Part shown: positions 10,659-22,799 of the stretch, piece after piece
How positions within the stretch are numbered: position 1 is the first letter of the stretch
How the letters are laid out: each line of letters begins with the position of its first letter
DNA from: Septoria linicola
Taxonomy: Eukaryota > Ascomycota > Dothideomycetes > Mycosphaerellales > Mycosphaerellaceae
Length of the DNA: 64,000 bases
Assembly: GCA_024114885.1 (NCBI GenBank)
Contig: CP099429.1
Location: forward strand, 1 to 64,000
Direction of reading: 5' to 3'
Notes under the pieces: model-generated
The model's database searches: none
What the model was told of the DNA's origin: nothing
Seen by the model: only the letters and a program-made list of their open reading frames with translations
Translations under genes and position numbers: made by a program

Positions 10659-11191
10659 CCTAATTACGACGCTAAAAGCTACTAACTACGCGACGTAGTT
10701 ATATAATAGTACTACGTCGTAGAGACAAATAGAAGAGTACGTTTAAGAGCTCTATATACGTAGAGTATAGAGATATATATTTCTTAATAAAAAGTATCTA
10801 GTATACGACGTTACTATATTATTCTAGAGCGTAATCGACCCTTTATTATACTTGGACCTAATTACGACGCTAAAAGCTACTAACTACGCGACGTAGTTAT
10901 ATAATAATACTACGTCGTAGAGACAAATAGAGGAGTGCGTTTAAGAGCTCTATATACGTAGAGTATAGAGATATATATTTCTTAATAAGAAGTCTCTAGT
11001 ATACGACGTTACTATATTATTCTAGAGCGTAATCGACTCTTTGTTATACTTAGACCTGATTACGACGCTAAAAGCTACCGACTACGCGACGTAGTTATAT
11101 AACAATACTACGTCGTAGAGATAAATAGAAGAGTGCGTTTAAGAGCTCTATTTACGTAGAGTATAGAGATATATATTTCTTAATAAGAAGT
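10659..11191 (+). repeat. 198-bp in-frame tandem repeat, 2.7 units
   Basis: Units start at 10659, 10857 and 11055; the third ends at about 11191 where the sequence leaves the repeat. The period of 198 bp is 66 codons and also exactly eleven times 18 bp. The units are nearly identical; most differences are transitions. Because the period is a multiple of three, the pol-like frame stays open through the array apart from RIP stops. Confidence 0.9.
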
Positions 11192-11514
11192 ACGTAGGAA
11201 TGTCTAAGCCTAAACCCGAAGACATCCTCTAGAATAATTCTAGGCTCGTAGATTACGCTAAGTTTACTAAAAGATAGTTAGTTATAATCTACTAAGATAA
11301 TCTTAAGATATCGCGATCGGACAAGCTTATTTTCTAGTAGCGAGGGCTATATAGAGTCTTAGAGTATAAGGAAGATACTACTTCCTATATCTTAGAAGAC
11401 CTTAACGGTATAGTATTACCTACGTCGTATAATAAGGAATCTTTAAAGAGTATACCTAGATATCGAGCCTTAGCTACGCTAGATAGTAGCGAGGACGATA
11501 ATATAGACGATTAA

Positions 11515-11950
11515 CTAGCTACGATCTAGATACTACTTAACTATTCTAAGAAAGAGAAGGAAGGATAAGAGGAGAAAGGGTTATATATAACCCTCTTACC
11601 GCTTCTAGTCGTCGTAGATATACGGTTTCCTTTATTAATTTCCTTTATTTTACTTACGATACGCGCCTTCCTCGTAGATTACTTTACTTTACTTTTTACT
11701 TTACTTTATAAAGTATTTACTAGTTTACTTTACTAGTTTACTTTATATTTACCTACTCTATATTACTTACTATTATTACCTATTTACTCTAGTCGCGATT
11801 TACTTTCTATTAACCTCGCTACTCTCTAGAACCTTTATTTACTCTATAGGACTAGATACTTAAGTAACTAGCTACTCCTCTACCTTCTTCTTAATCTTAA
11901 CTTCCTACTACTACCTACTAATAGTTATTAGTACTACTAATAACCTCCTC
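11515..11950. other. Gene-free spacer with hairpin and TTTAC repeats
   Basis: I see no gene. A hairpin GGGTTATATATAACCC lies at about 11578-11594 just past the gypsy fragment and could be part of its lost 3' LTR. From about 11660 to 11755 the sequence is an irregular array of TTTAC and CTAGTTTAC units. The rest is pyrimidine-rich on the plus strand. Confidence 0.5.
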
Positions 11951-13419
11951 TTACTTCTACTACCTCGAGTCGATTTACTAGGCGTAAACGCGCTAGTACC
12001 TATACTATATCGGTACTAGGTAACGTTAACCTAAGTAGCCTAAACGGCCTCTCTATTTAGGCAAGAAATATTATCTAGAATACTATACGAACTAAGGATA
12101 TTATTACCGGTATAGCTATAATCGAAGATAACGTAGAGAGGTATATAGTAGCGATAGAGATTATTAATTACTACGACTAGGCCTTCTCTAGGCTATATAA
12201 TATAGCACGCCTACTCTAGGAGAGAATTAAGAAGATTAATAAGAAGTCTTTAGATAAAGAGTTAAAGTAGTTAAACTCGAGTTTTAAGAACGCTATATAG
12301 TAGAGAGTAAAGGATTAATAGGTAATTAACTACGCCTTCGCTTGTATCGAGACGAAGTAGAGTATAAGATATAGAAATAGTAAAACTATTCGCCTCTACC
12401 TTAAGAATTACCTAAAGATAGTAAAGAACTTCTTAGCCTATATAAGTAGCGCTACTATAAATAAGCTTAACGCGGATACTACTATATACCTACTCGCTAA
12501 GGCTATCCTTTAGCGCCTTCTTAACCTAGCTAATAATCGCTCGAAGGAATACTACTCTATCGACTTAGACTTCGTTAAGCTAAAGAGTATAGAAGGACGC
12601 GAGAAGGTTTAGTAGGTTAATACCTTAGGTAATAAGGTAAAGTAGTTAATAAAGAAGCGTAATCTATAGTTTAAGGATAGGATTATCTAGCTCGTCGAGA
12701 TACCTCTACTAGCTATAGATAGGCTCTTAGGTAGAGAGGGAGCCTCTTCTTTAGTAGTAGTATTACCTCGAGTTACGAGAGTAGCTACTAAGATCTAAGA
12801 AGACGCCGAGAAAGCTACTACTACTCTCGTAGGTCCGTCTAGCCCTAGGAGCCTAACTAGAAATTAGTACTACTTAACTATAGAAAGCGGCGCGTCTACT
12901 TCTATACCTATTAGAAGCTACCGAACCTCTAGTATTAACTCGCGCCTAAGTAAGGTTAGCGACTTAGGCCTATCTTCCTTACTTAGTAGTAGCTCTTACC
13001 TCTATAACCGCTACGATATTAGATAAAACCGCCTACTCTACGCTACTATTAATACCTAGAGCTTAAAAATATAGGTCTTCGAAGCGCCTATCGTCGTAAA
13101 GGTTAAAGAGTATAGTTTAAAGAACGTTAACCTAAACAAGTATAGTCTCTACTTCTAGTACTTACGAAATACTACTAGAGGAGCGTTTAGCCTTAAGAAT
13201 AGTAAGGTCGACTAACTAACGCTATTTTAGAGATTTAGACTCTATGTACGTATCTAGGATTTAGTTAAACTCTAAGTAGAGTACCTAAATTAGTTTTTAG
13301 CGTAACGCTAAGCGGCCTACTCTAGCGATACTCTAAGTACTCTACGTTACTTAGCTACTAAAGGAACAAAATTTAATAACCTACCTAGATACTTTACCTA
13401 TACTAATCTAGTTACCTAT
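11950..13419 (+). pseudogene. Split unrecognised ORF, part 1 (5' part)
   Basis: From about 12190 to 13419 one plus-strand frame continues with only RIP-type stops. It reads as a basic, Lys/Asn/Leu-rich protein with a Ser/Arg-rich middle near 12840-13000. The frame runs into the 4-bp target site CTAT at 13416-13419, where copy A of element X is inserted, and resumes in phase at 46371. I do not recognise the protein and no metal-binding or polymerase motif is obvious. It could be a subtelomeric host gene family or an ORF of an unknown mobile element. The start lies somewhere between 11950 and 12190. Confidence 0.5.
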
Positions 13420-13698
13420 TAGTAAGGTAAAGGCCTACCTATATACCGTACTTAGTAGTTTTAGTATAAAAGTAAGATAGTAGCTCGTTTCTAAGATAAA
13501 AATATTTACTCTACTTAATTAATTTAATATTCTATAGTCCTAGTATAGGCTCTTAGTCTTAGGACTACTATTTTAAGCTCGTTACTACTAGTTAATTAAC
13601 GTATTATAAGACTATTACTATCTAAACAGGTCTTGTTCTATAGCGACTACTCTTATACCTACCTAGGGAGTTAGTATTAGGGTAGTTATTATCTATTA
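13420..13698 (+). repeat. 5' LTR of element X copy A
   Basis: It starts TAGTAAGG and ends ATCTATTA; with RIP reversed the ends are TG...CA. It matches the LTR at 46088-46366 over its whole 279 bp, mostly with transition differences, and is the reverse complement of the LTRs of copies B and C. The preceding four bases CTAT recur after 46366. Confidence 0.95.
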
Positions 13699-13699
13699 A

Positions 13700-13714
13700 T
13701 AGAGCCGAAGGTAG
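13700..13714 (+). promoter_or_regulatory. Probable tRNA primer binding site, copy A
   Basis: One base after the LTR the sequence reads TAGAGCCGAAGGTAG. Reversing RIP at TpA gives TGGAGCCGAAGG, which has the TGG that pairs with a tRNA CCA end. The same bases occur beside the corresponding LTR of copy B (minus, 38097-38111) and copy C (minus, 59397-59411). Which tRNA is used cannot be said from the window. Confidence 0.5.
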
Positions 13715-14413
13715 AGCTATCTCTTCTCTCTTATACTAGAACTAGAAGCGTAGAGTATAGATAGTAGCCTTAAAGCGAGAACTAATATACTATAAACATT
13801 AATAAGAGGCCTAAAGGAGCCTACGTAAGAGGCGACTTAAAGGGCTATAATAATATAGAAGCCTCTAGAATATAGATATCGCTCTAACCTAGAAAAGTTA
13901 TAAACCTCTAGTACCTCTTAGTACGGATCTATTCGGTAATTATCGTATAGATAGTAAGGCGACTTACTATATTAGAGATATACTCGAGGTCTCTATACCT
14001 ATAATAGTCTTCGATTAGACCTTAATTTAGTATAAAAACGCTCTCGTTCGAATAGCGTAGAGGCTATAGGATAGGCTAGACCTATCTAGGCAATCTCGTA
14101 TCCTCTAGTATATAGATCGCTTAGAATAAGCTCTAGTATAGCGTTAGACGCTAATCGTTTAGCTAAGGACACTAATTACGTCTAAGACCCTAGACCCGAT
14201 ATATAGTATAGGCTAACGTAATATTATACTACTATAGTTATATAGCGAATTACTCGAATAAGCGAGATAGACGCGCCTAGCTATAAATAGTCGAACTATA
14301 CGATACGATATACCTTACTTATTAGGTATAATTAATATAGCTCTAGTATTATAAAGAAAAGTTTAACGTTTACCTTCTAATAGCTAAGAAAATTTTAGAC
14401 TCTTGTTTTTTAG

Positions 14414-14437
14414 TTATCGTTTTAAACGATAACTATA
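14414..14437 (+). other. Element X hairpin 1, before gag
   Basis: A near-perfect inverted repeat, AGTTATCGTTT then AAACGATAACT, in the leader about 70 bp before the probable gag start. Counterparts are at 37375-37396 (B) and 58674-58696 (C). Three more versions of the motif lie at the other ORF boundaries of the element. Confidence 0.7.
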
Positions 14438-14501
14438 TTTTATTTAAAAACTTAATTAAGGAGAGTATAATATACTCTTAGAATATCTTCGAACAAGCTC
14501 T

Positions 14502-17500
14502 ATAAGTAAATTAGCGTCTACTAGCTAGCTTAAAATACTAGAGAGTAGCTTATCTAACTAGCTTAATAAGTAAATTCGAAGATTACTAGTAAAGCTACTA
14601 TCTACTTTTACTTTATTCTCTCTACTAGATAACGATATATCTATAGAAGTAGAGGACTAAGGAGGTACTAACCTTAACCCTAATACTAATATCTTTTAAA
14701 GATCGAACTTAGAAGGTAGACTATCTATAGCGTAGTTCTAGCTACTTATAGAGACTATCTAAGTAACCTAAAACTAGAAGGTAATTATCGCTTAGGTTCC
14801 GCTACTACCTAGCTCGGACTAGAATCCCTTCTTTAATAAAGAGAACGTAACTAAGTATATTAAGCGTTTTAAAGCGCTATATAGTAACTACGCTATCCTA
14901 CTTATTAATAATAATAAATAGCTTTACGAGAAGTTACTTACTTAGGTTATAGTTGTCTAACGTAGACGATACTAGCGCCTTAATAGTTTCTACGACCGAG
15001 ACTACGCTAAGTTTAAAGAGTCGATTATTAAAGAATACCGAAAGTACGATAATATATATATACTTAGAAACTACTACTATATAGAAAACCTTTATAAGGT
15101 TAACTATAGCGAGGATAATAATCTCTTAGAGTACTTAAGATAGTTTATACTCTACTCTAATACTATACCTACTTCGTATATAGACGAGCGTTCTCGTACT
15201 CTTCTATTCGTATAAGGCCTTCTATTTCGTTTTAGTAAGAGACTCTAGGCCTATCTTAGGTTAGATCTTAATAATAAAGACTTAGATTATAGTAAGCTCT
15301 TAAAGATAGCCTAGCGTTAGATTAATAGTAATAAGGACTTTAAATTAGAAGTATATAACGAAGGTAGTAGAGATATCTAGTAGTTATACGAAGTAGTAAA
15401 GAAGTCCGCTCTAAGACTAAACTCTAAGTTTAAGGCTAGAGAAATAGTAGTCTATAAAGGCTATAAGCCGGTAACTATCGATAATATTACTACTAGTATA
15501 TAAGATCTTATAATCGCTACGATTCGTCGACTCGAAGAAGGAGGCCTATAGCTACTACGCTCGTCGATAGGATAGTAGGCGAAGTCTTACGATTACGACT
15601 ATCTATATATTCTAAGGCCTACTTATAGCTAGGAGATTTTGATTAACTTAGCTATAATAGATAATAGGTTAATAATTAAGGCCTACGTAGCGATCGCTCT
15701 AAAGATTTTAGGTTATTAGATATATAGGCTCGAAGGCTATATAGCTATAAACTATAAGTACCTATAGTAGTTCGAGACTAAGAGCTTAATATATAGAGAT
15801 CTAAAGACTAGTATTATATACTATAGAACGCCTCGCCTAGGTATAGAAAAGATATAGTACTACTAGGATAAGGAACTACTAAAGCTATTCGTATTAATAG
15901 GAGTATTAGAGTAGCGCTATAGGAAGATTAATCTTGAAAATATAGATCGTTTATTAACGCTAAGAGTAAGCTAGTAGAGGATAGCGAACAAGGTAGCTAG
16001 TATCGACGGTTCTATTAATATTAGTTAAGTCGCGTCTATTATATAGGAGGATTAGGACGACCTAATCGGTGCCTACGTAGCTAGAGATAGCGTAAAGATA
16101 AAGTAGAACCTAAACTCTTCTCGTCTAGTCGAAAGATAGCTAATAGGAGTATAGAAGCGGATTACGACCTAGGCTATAGCTATAAGAACCCGCGCTTATC
16201 GTTACTCTTATATTAAAGAAGTTAAAGATAAAAACTAGCTAGCTCCTTACCTTATAGATATAGAGGAGTTAAGAGATTCTTAAACTTAGAGACGTAATAA
16301 CGATAAGGTCGAGGATAAGTAGATATACGACTACCTAAACGGTCTACTAGTTCTAGTCGCTCCTACGTATACTTAGAAGCGTAAGAAGGTAAAGGAACCT
16401 CTAAAGACTAAGCGTATAGATAACTACCTTCGAGCCGTATATACTAATAATAACGCTAATATCTTCTAGATAGATAAAATACTTAAATCTAAGGTCTAGT
16501 TAAGCTTAGTAGAGATTATTCTCTATAGTAAGCCAGCGTCGTATTCCTTATAAGGTCGTGTTCCGAACGATATAGATCTACGTAAGAAGCTTAATAAGCT
16601 CTATATAAAGAAGCGTACGAATAGAGATAGTAGAGCTAAGATTAGTATATATTCCTTACTATCTAAAGCCTTTAGTAAGGAGTAGATAGAGGAGGAGCTA
16701 ACGAAAGCTATCTTAGTAACTAATATTAAGGCCTTCTAGGCTACCGCTATAGTAATTAATATAGTGAAACCTAGGCCTGCTTCTAAGCTTTACGAGTAGA
16801 CAGATAATATCCTTCTATCCTTTAATAATATCTATTAGATTATTCTAAGTATCTACGTGCCTATAAAGTACGGCTCTCGAATAATAGCTTACGAGTCTTT
16901 AATCGACGAGGAGGCTAAGTTAATAATTATACTAATCGAATATGTTCGAAAGCTTCAAGTTAGTATAACCTTTCTTAGTAATATTACTATAGGAGGAGTC
17001 GAAGGCAAGGTTACTTTCGTTAGGTACTACCTAGAGGTATTAATCGATACCTTTAGCGTAAGAGTTACTATACCGTTTCTAGTCTTACTAGTAAATAGCT
17101 CGATCTTACTTAGCTAGCTATAAGTACGATAGGTACGCTTAGCTTCTAAGAACTACGATAATAGCTTATAGAAGAGCTTAATTAGTACTCTAGACAGCTA
17201 TATTATTATATTTACTAGCTTTAATAGCTATAGTAATATATAAACTATAGAACAGGTCCTAGAAAAAGCTAGAGTACTAAGGAACTAGCTCTAGTCGATA
17301 GTACGAGTATAGTAGAGGCTCTAATACGTATATCGCGTCTAGGTTTAGTAGAAGTTAGTATCTAAACTCTAACTTTTAGTAATTATTAGCTAAAGAACAT
17401 AGAGTATACTATCGAGGACTCTAGATCTTATAATAGTAAGGAGTAGAGAGAGGGATTATAAGCTTTTTAAGCTTCTACTACCCTTTCTAAGTAAGGTTTA

Positions 17501-17560
17501 GTAGTTAGAGGTAAAAACTCTACTTAGGAGGGTTAGCTAGCGGAACGTTCTATAGTTACC
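14502..17560 (+). pseudogene. gag: Element X copy A Gag-protease
   Basis: The probable start is ATA at 14502 (from ATG). The frame runs through a long helical, Lys/Arg/Tyr-rich Gag region (14800-16300) and a basic linker to a retropepsin-like segment near 16850-17100. There the active-site loop reads Leu-Ile-Asp-Glu-Glu-Ala in copy A, Asp-Glu-Arg-Ala in B and Asn-Glu-Lys-Ala in C; all three derive simply from Asp-Glu-Gly-Ala, close to the Asp-Ser/Thr-Gly-Ala of retropepsins. The stretch 16857-17117 is free of stops in copy A by chance. The frame can be followed to the hairpin at about 17550. Pol lies downstream in another frame, so Pol was probably expressed by shifting or separate initiation. 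No zinc knuckle is obvious. Confidence 0.65.
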
Positions 17561-17570
17561 TTTTTAAACG
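17544..17570 (+). other. Element X hairpin 2, gag/pol junction
   Basis: Reads TAGTTACCTTTTTAAACGAT followed by AATTA, a variant of hairpin 1. It stands where the Gag-protease frame gives way to the pol frame. Counterparts: about 34234-34262 in copy B and 55539-55565 in copy C. Confidence 0.6.
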
Positions 17571-17589
17571 ATAATTACGTTATACCTCC

Positions 17590-20500
17590 TATACTATACT
17601 TCAAACTATACTAGTAGTATAGATAGATAAGCGATTAGTACTAGTGTTCGTTTATAGTTACTAATAGCTCTAAACTCCTAGAGAATTAAGTCTTTAACTA
17701 TCTTATATAGTAGTTATTATATATAAAGGTAATCTACTTCGAGGACTATTTTATAGCAGACTTAATTAGACAAAGTATCTCTCTACGATAGTAGCTCGAA
17801 CTATTAAGACGGGTTAATTATAGCTAGACTTAAATATAGTATAACTATCTCGTAGTAGTAGCTATCGAAGGTAATATCGCTAAATTTAGCTAAAATAGTC
17901 GACTTAAGAAGCTTTTACTAGCTACTAGCGAAGCTAAGCTAGCTTACGCTAGCGAGCGAGACTTATACTAGGGTATTAGGTATAGTTTTAAAGATACTAT
18001 ACTAGTGTCTTAATCGAGCTAGAGTTCGAATTATAGAGGCGAATACTTAATAATTACCTATATAAAGCTTAGAGAGGTAGAGCTAGCTATCTAAGAACCT
18101 AGACTCTACGACGAGGTTATTTCCGATAAAGTAGACGACGAGCTTAGTAAAGAGACGTACGTTATCTCGACTACTATTAATATAGTAGTAGAGAGAGCTC
18201 GTAATAAAGAAGCTATAGGGTAGTAGAAGCTAGATAATTATATTAGCGCCTATACTCTTTATAAGCGAGTTACTAATAAGATTAAACTAGTAAATACCGA
18301 TATTACTATAACTAATAGCTTAAACCCTAGCGGATTAAAGGACTAGCGACGGACTTATATTAAGAAGGAAGCGGCTATACTACCTAGTACTAGTCTTTAC
18401 GATAGTAAGTACTTAACTAAGAGGTTCTCGACGATCGAGCCTAGATTACGTCTTATACCTAAACAGCTTACAAAGTTTAAACCTAGTATAGAACTACTAC
18501 TAAAGGAGCTAGATTTATTATACTATATACTAAGGAATCGAGAAGCTGCCTTTACGTAAGACTTTACGTATTTAAGCTAAATTAATCCTAATATTACTCT
18601 ACTATAGAAGATTTAGATAGTTTCTTACGAGCTATAGTAGTATCTAGGCTTTAAGCTAAACCTATCTCTATAGTATATCGTAGAAGACATACTAAGATAA
18701 CGAATCTAAGCTAGAACTCTTAAGCTATACTATAGTGCCTATCGAAACCTATACTTCCTTATTAGTAAGAAGATAGAAGTAGGTAAGCCTAAGAAGTATC
18801 GGTTAATTAACGTAGCTTAGAAGTTTAATTAAGTTACTATAAGAGATTCGAACTTACTACCCGACGCTAAGGGTTTCTCTAAGGACTTTACTAGTTATAC
18901 GCTAGCCTCGTTAGTTAATATCTTCTCTAGATATAACTAAATCCTACTCGATAAATTATATAGAGACCTTATAGGCTTCGATTTACTACTAGGCTTATTA
19001 TAGTAGATAACGTTACTATAAGGAGCTACGAATTCTATTACCTAGTTCGTTCGTATTATTAATCAAGTACTTATAGAGTACGTCTCGTATAAGGTATAGC
19101 TGTTCCTTAATAATATTAGTATTAAAGAGCCTAAGACGAAGTACGATAGTAAAGAGGTTAAACCTAGCCTCCGCTATTACGTTATTAAACATATTATAGC
19201 TATAGACGACGTCCTCTATAATATAGAACGAGCTAATATAATAGTAGCTTTTAATAAGCTATAGCTCTATTACGAATAACTAGTAATCGTTAGTTACCTT
19301 ACTAGTATCGATAGTCGCTATCTAGACTTCGTAAGAGTAGCGAAGATTAAGAAATAGCCGACGCTAGAGAATTAGAAAGAGGTTCGAATCTTTCTTAGCG
19401 TAGTTACGTACTACTACGTCTAGGTTAAAGGTTTTACGATTATCCTTACTCTACTATTTAAACTCTTATAGAAGGATACTAAGTTTTAATAGACTACTAA
19501 ATACTAACTAGCTAAAGACGTCGTCTTAAAGGTACTAGTTTTAGCTCTAGCCCTAGTTACTCTTAACTATAGAGAAGAGGTAGGACTTATTATCGTAGGC
19601 GTAGATTCGAGTAGTAAAGGTTAGGGATATACGCTTTCCTAATATAATCAAGACGAGCTACTTCTCTACTATCTAGTTCGGTATAAGTCTAGCCTATTTA
19701 ACCTAGTAGAAGTCAAGTATAATACTAGAAAGCGCGAATACCTTAGTATACTAAAGGTATTAAAGAAGCTAAAACTATAGCTATTTAGAGTATACTTCTA
19801 ACTAGAGATTAATATAAATACCCTTGTTTACTAGCTTAATAAGGCTACCTCTAATTTACCGAATATAGTAATAACGCGCTAGCTAGTATAGATCTACCTC
19901 TTCGACTTTAACGTTATATATGTTCCTAGTAAGAAGTATATAGCTCTAGATTCGTTATTAAGGAAGCCTATTACGCCTAAAGATATAGAGGCTATAGAGT
20001 AGGAAGAAGACGTAGATCTAATAATTAACGAGTAATTCTTCGATATCTTTTACGTTAACGCTTTCTCTATATAGGTAATTTAAGGCGAGCTACCTATAAT
20101 TAATAGAATCTACTCTTAGGAGTTAATAAATATCGCTTTCGTGCTTATATAAATATAAAGGCCTAAGAGAGTTTCTAATAACGAGTATAAGCGGTTAAGG
20201 AAGAAGTGTCGGCTATTTTATATTAAGAATAACTAGCTCTAGCGCTAAGAGCGAGTAGCTAGACCTCTATAGTAAGTTATCGATAAACCTAAAGTACGAG
20301 CTTATATTATTAGAGTATACTACTATAAGAACAGTTACTATAGCGCTAAATAGACATATAATCTTATCTAGAAACGATAGTAGTAGGATAGAGTCTAGGC
20401 TTAAATCTCGCTCGCTATTTAGTAATATACTATTTATAGTCTTTAGTATAGACGATAGGTACCTAGAGAACTATAGATCCTACTCTAAGTTATAGTTAGC

Positions 20501-21690
20501 TAGAGGTAGTATATCGATAGCTTATATATCTTAAAGAACTGTTCGTTAATAGTTGCACGCGAATCTCTATCGCGCTAGCTAGAAGTACGTATATTCTAGT
20601 ACCTAGTAAAGAGTATCTTCTTAGTATAGATAGTAAGGTTTATATAGGAAGAGATCTTTTACTAATAGAGTACTACTATAGAAGTTATCCTCGATAACTA
20701 TAAGACTAACCTTAGCGAAGTAGAGAAGCTACTACTATCGTATAGTATTAAACGTATTAATATTTCGCTATACTACTCTTAGTCTAACGCTATTATTAAA
20801 GTCGGCTATAAGACAATATTAGACGCTTACTTAAAGCTCTCTAATAGCGGCCTTTATACGATTCGTAACTATATTCTAGCGGTTCTATAGGTAGAGAGAA
20901 CGATAATAGTCTCTACTACTAGCTTAATACTATTAGAAGTAATAATTAGGCGTGACGTAGTACTACTAATCGAGCTAGAATACTATATCTTCTAGATTAT
21001 AGATTAGGGTAAGGTTAAGACTAGAGTAGAGCTTCTTACGATTTAAGCTTAAGCTCTAGAAGCTATAGAAACGACTATAGAAGAAGGACGACTACGTTAA
21101 TAGCGTCTCCGAGAATAGAACAAGGCGTACTTTAATAAATATCGCTATACGGATCTTACTATACTATAGGAAGGAGATCTCGTATTAGTATACTACTCTA
21201 AGTTAAAAACTAGCTTCTCCTATAAGCTTACGTTTAGGTAGGAAGGCTCTTTTAAGGTATCTAAAGTATTATAGAGAGGTATATTATATAAGCTTAAGGA
21301 GCTAGATAGCTCTAAATAGGAGTATATCTATAAGAGAATAGACCTTAAGAAATATACCTTTCTATAAGAAAACCTAAAGCTAGTTCTAGATTAGGTTAAA
21401 CTAGAAGAAGTACCGCTACTAATAGAGAAGGTTATAGAACTAGGCCTTCTACCTAGGTATAAGCACTTATAGATCTTTATTAGTAAGCTATTAGTAATAA
21501 CTTAAGAAGAAAGAGAGAGTTATATACGCTAGCTACTAATAGAGCTTAAAGAAGAAATAGAAGACTTAGTAAGCTAAAGGCTAAAGCTAGCCTAGTAGAG
21601 CTAAAGAAGTAGAAATTCGATAGGCGATACTTAATTAGAGATACGAGCTAAGATCTAGCTACTAAAGCCTAGCCTCTACTATAAAAGAGC
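17590..21690 (+). pseudogene. pol: Element X copy A pol (RT, RNase H, integrase)
   Basis: In order: a linker region (17600-18600); reverse transcriptase (about 18600-19300) with a Leu-Leu-Gln-Gly-Ala-Thr-Asn-Ser box near 19010-19035 and, at 19095-19130, Phe-Leu-Asn-Asn-Ile-Ser-Ile-Lys, the decayed Phe-Leu-Asp-Asp-Ile-x-Ile-Lys active site; RNase H (about 19500-19980); and integrase (about 20150-21300) with a core reading Ile-Leu-Asp-Asn-Tyr-Lys-Thr and a C-terminal Arg-x-Glu-Gly-(Ser from Pro)-Phe-Lys-Val GPY/F module near 21235-21260. RT before integrase makes this Ty3/gypsy (Metaviridae), not copia. I see no chromodomain. The frame fades at about 21690. Confidence 0.8.
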
Positions 21691-22235
21691 TAATCTTCCT
21701 AAGATCGTACTATCCTAAGCGCTTCTTTTATTCCTAGAGCTCTAATCTAACCTTCTTAAGTATTTCTCTTAGTCCTAAAGCTACTATTAAGCTCTAATTA
21801 GAGCTTCCTAAGCTTGTAATTTACTAGATTAGTAGAAATCTAGCTAATCCTAACTATCTCGACGCTATTTTCTATAGCTAAGATAAGTATCTATATAGCT
21901 AGTTACTCTTCTAAGCTTAACTTTTAAGTATAGATTCTATATCTACTAGTTAACCTACTATCCTACTCCTTTTTCTAAGTCTCGAGCCTACTATCGCTAT
22001 AAAAGTCAGCTATCCTAAGCTACTTTCTACTACTAGGTCTTAAAAATCTAAGCTAGACCTATACTCTTAAAGCTCTTTTCTACTAGCGATTTCTAAGATT
22101 AGTACTATAATCTACCTTCCTAGAGCTTTTTTCTATCGCTAATTAGAGAAAGGAGATAAGAGTTTTCTATCCTAAAGATCCTTTTACTACTAATTTTTAA
22201 CTAACTAAAGGAATCGTTAAAAAAGTATTAGTTTC
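21691..22235 (+). other. Element X copy A noncoding region, first part
   Basis: The stretch after pol holds no convincing frame. It contains repeated motifs such as CTTTAGGAATAAAAGAAGC, AGAGCTCTAATC and CTAGATTAGTAGAAATCTAGC, present in different copy numbers in copies A, B and C. It ends at the target site GTTTC (22231-22235) where element I is inserted and continues at 42055. Confidence 0.7.
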
Positions 22236-22407
22236 TATAAAAGAGATATATAGTAATATATAGAGCGCCCTCCTAATAAGACTATTAGAATATCGTAAGA
22301 CTAATTCTTACCTCCTTTTAGATATATACGCGTACTATAGTTATACTATACGCTAAGCCTACGAGCCTAAGGCGGGTCTTAGCCTTTAACCTTACCTAGC
22401 TCTTATA
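22236..22407 (-). repeat. 3' LTR of element I
   Basis: 172 bp, equal in length to 41878-42049. On the plus strand it begins TATAAAAGAG and ends CTCTTATA, which are inverted repeats of each other; un-RIPed this is TGTAAAAGAG...CTCTTACA. I see about eight differences from the other LTR and all are transitions. The purine-rich tract AGAGAGAGGAGATAG (minus strand, 22408-22424) directly precedes it and is the polypurine tract, which fixes the element's orientation. Confidence 0.95.
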
Positions 22408-22799
22408 ACTATCTCCTCTCTCTAAGAGAGCTACCCTTAGCGATATTCTTACTTAATAGGTTATATTCTAGGCTACCTATTTAGTCTTTATAACATACTT
22501 TATATATTCTACGCTTATCGCGTCTCTAACGCGTTATACCTATAGACCTTTAGCGTATTACGTAAATATACGCTACGAAGTAAAGAGTTACTATATATGT
22601 TTACGTTTATATAGTAATATAATCTCTACTATAGCGACTACGTCGCTAGGCTCGAGTATATTCTTTAAAAACTCTTCTAACTCTCTCTTAGACTTTCTTT
22701 CTATATATATAATATTTTCTATATCCTTAGTAAGCTAGTATCTCTATACGATTACTATACTACTAACGTAAGTATAATACTACTAAAGCGTACTCGAGT

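Larger units (their letters stand above)
10490..11514 (+). pseudogene. Ty3/gypsy pol 3' fragment (integrase GPY/F end)
   Basis: The plus-strand frame ends at TAA 11512-11514 after an acidic tail (Glu-Asp-Asp-Asn-Ile-Asp-Asp). About 11200-11450 reads as the GPY/F module found at the C-terminus of Metaviridae integrases: an aromatic/basic stretch, then Arg-Gly-Leu-Tyr-Arg-Val, where Leu is CTA from CCA (Pro), then Tyr-Ile-Leu-Glu-Asp-Leu-Asn-Gly and a Leu-Lys-(Ser/Pro)-Ile motif. Protease, RT, RNase H and the integrase core are missing upstream, so this is a 5'-truncated remnant; no LTR is evident on either side. The upstream half consists of two nested in-frame repeats (10515-10658 and 10659-11191). 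It is not a piece of element X or element I by sequence. Confidence 0.55.

Noticed and set aside
17544..17570. TTTAAAC in hairpin 2 as a classical -1 frameshift site for gag/pol
   Set aside because: The heptamer is not in the required phase relative to the Gag frame and lies in the loop of the hairpin itself rather than before a downstream structure; the same bases also occur in hairpin 1, outside any coding junction.
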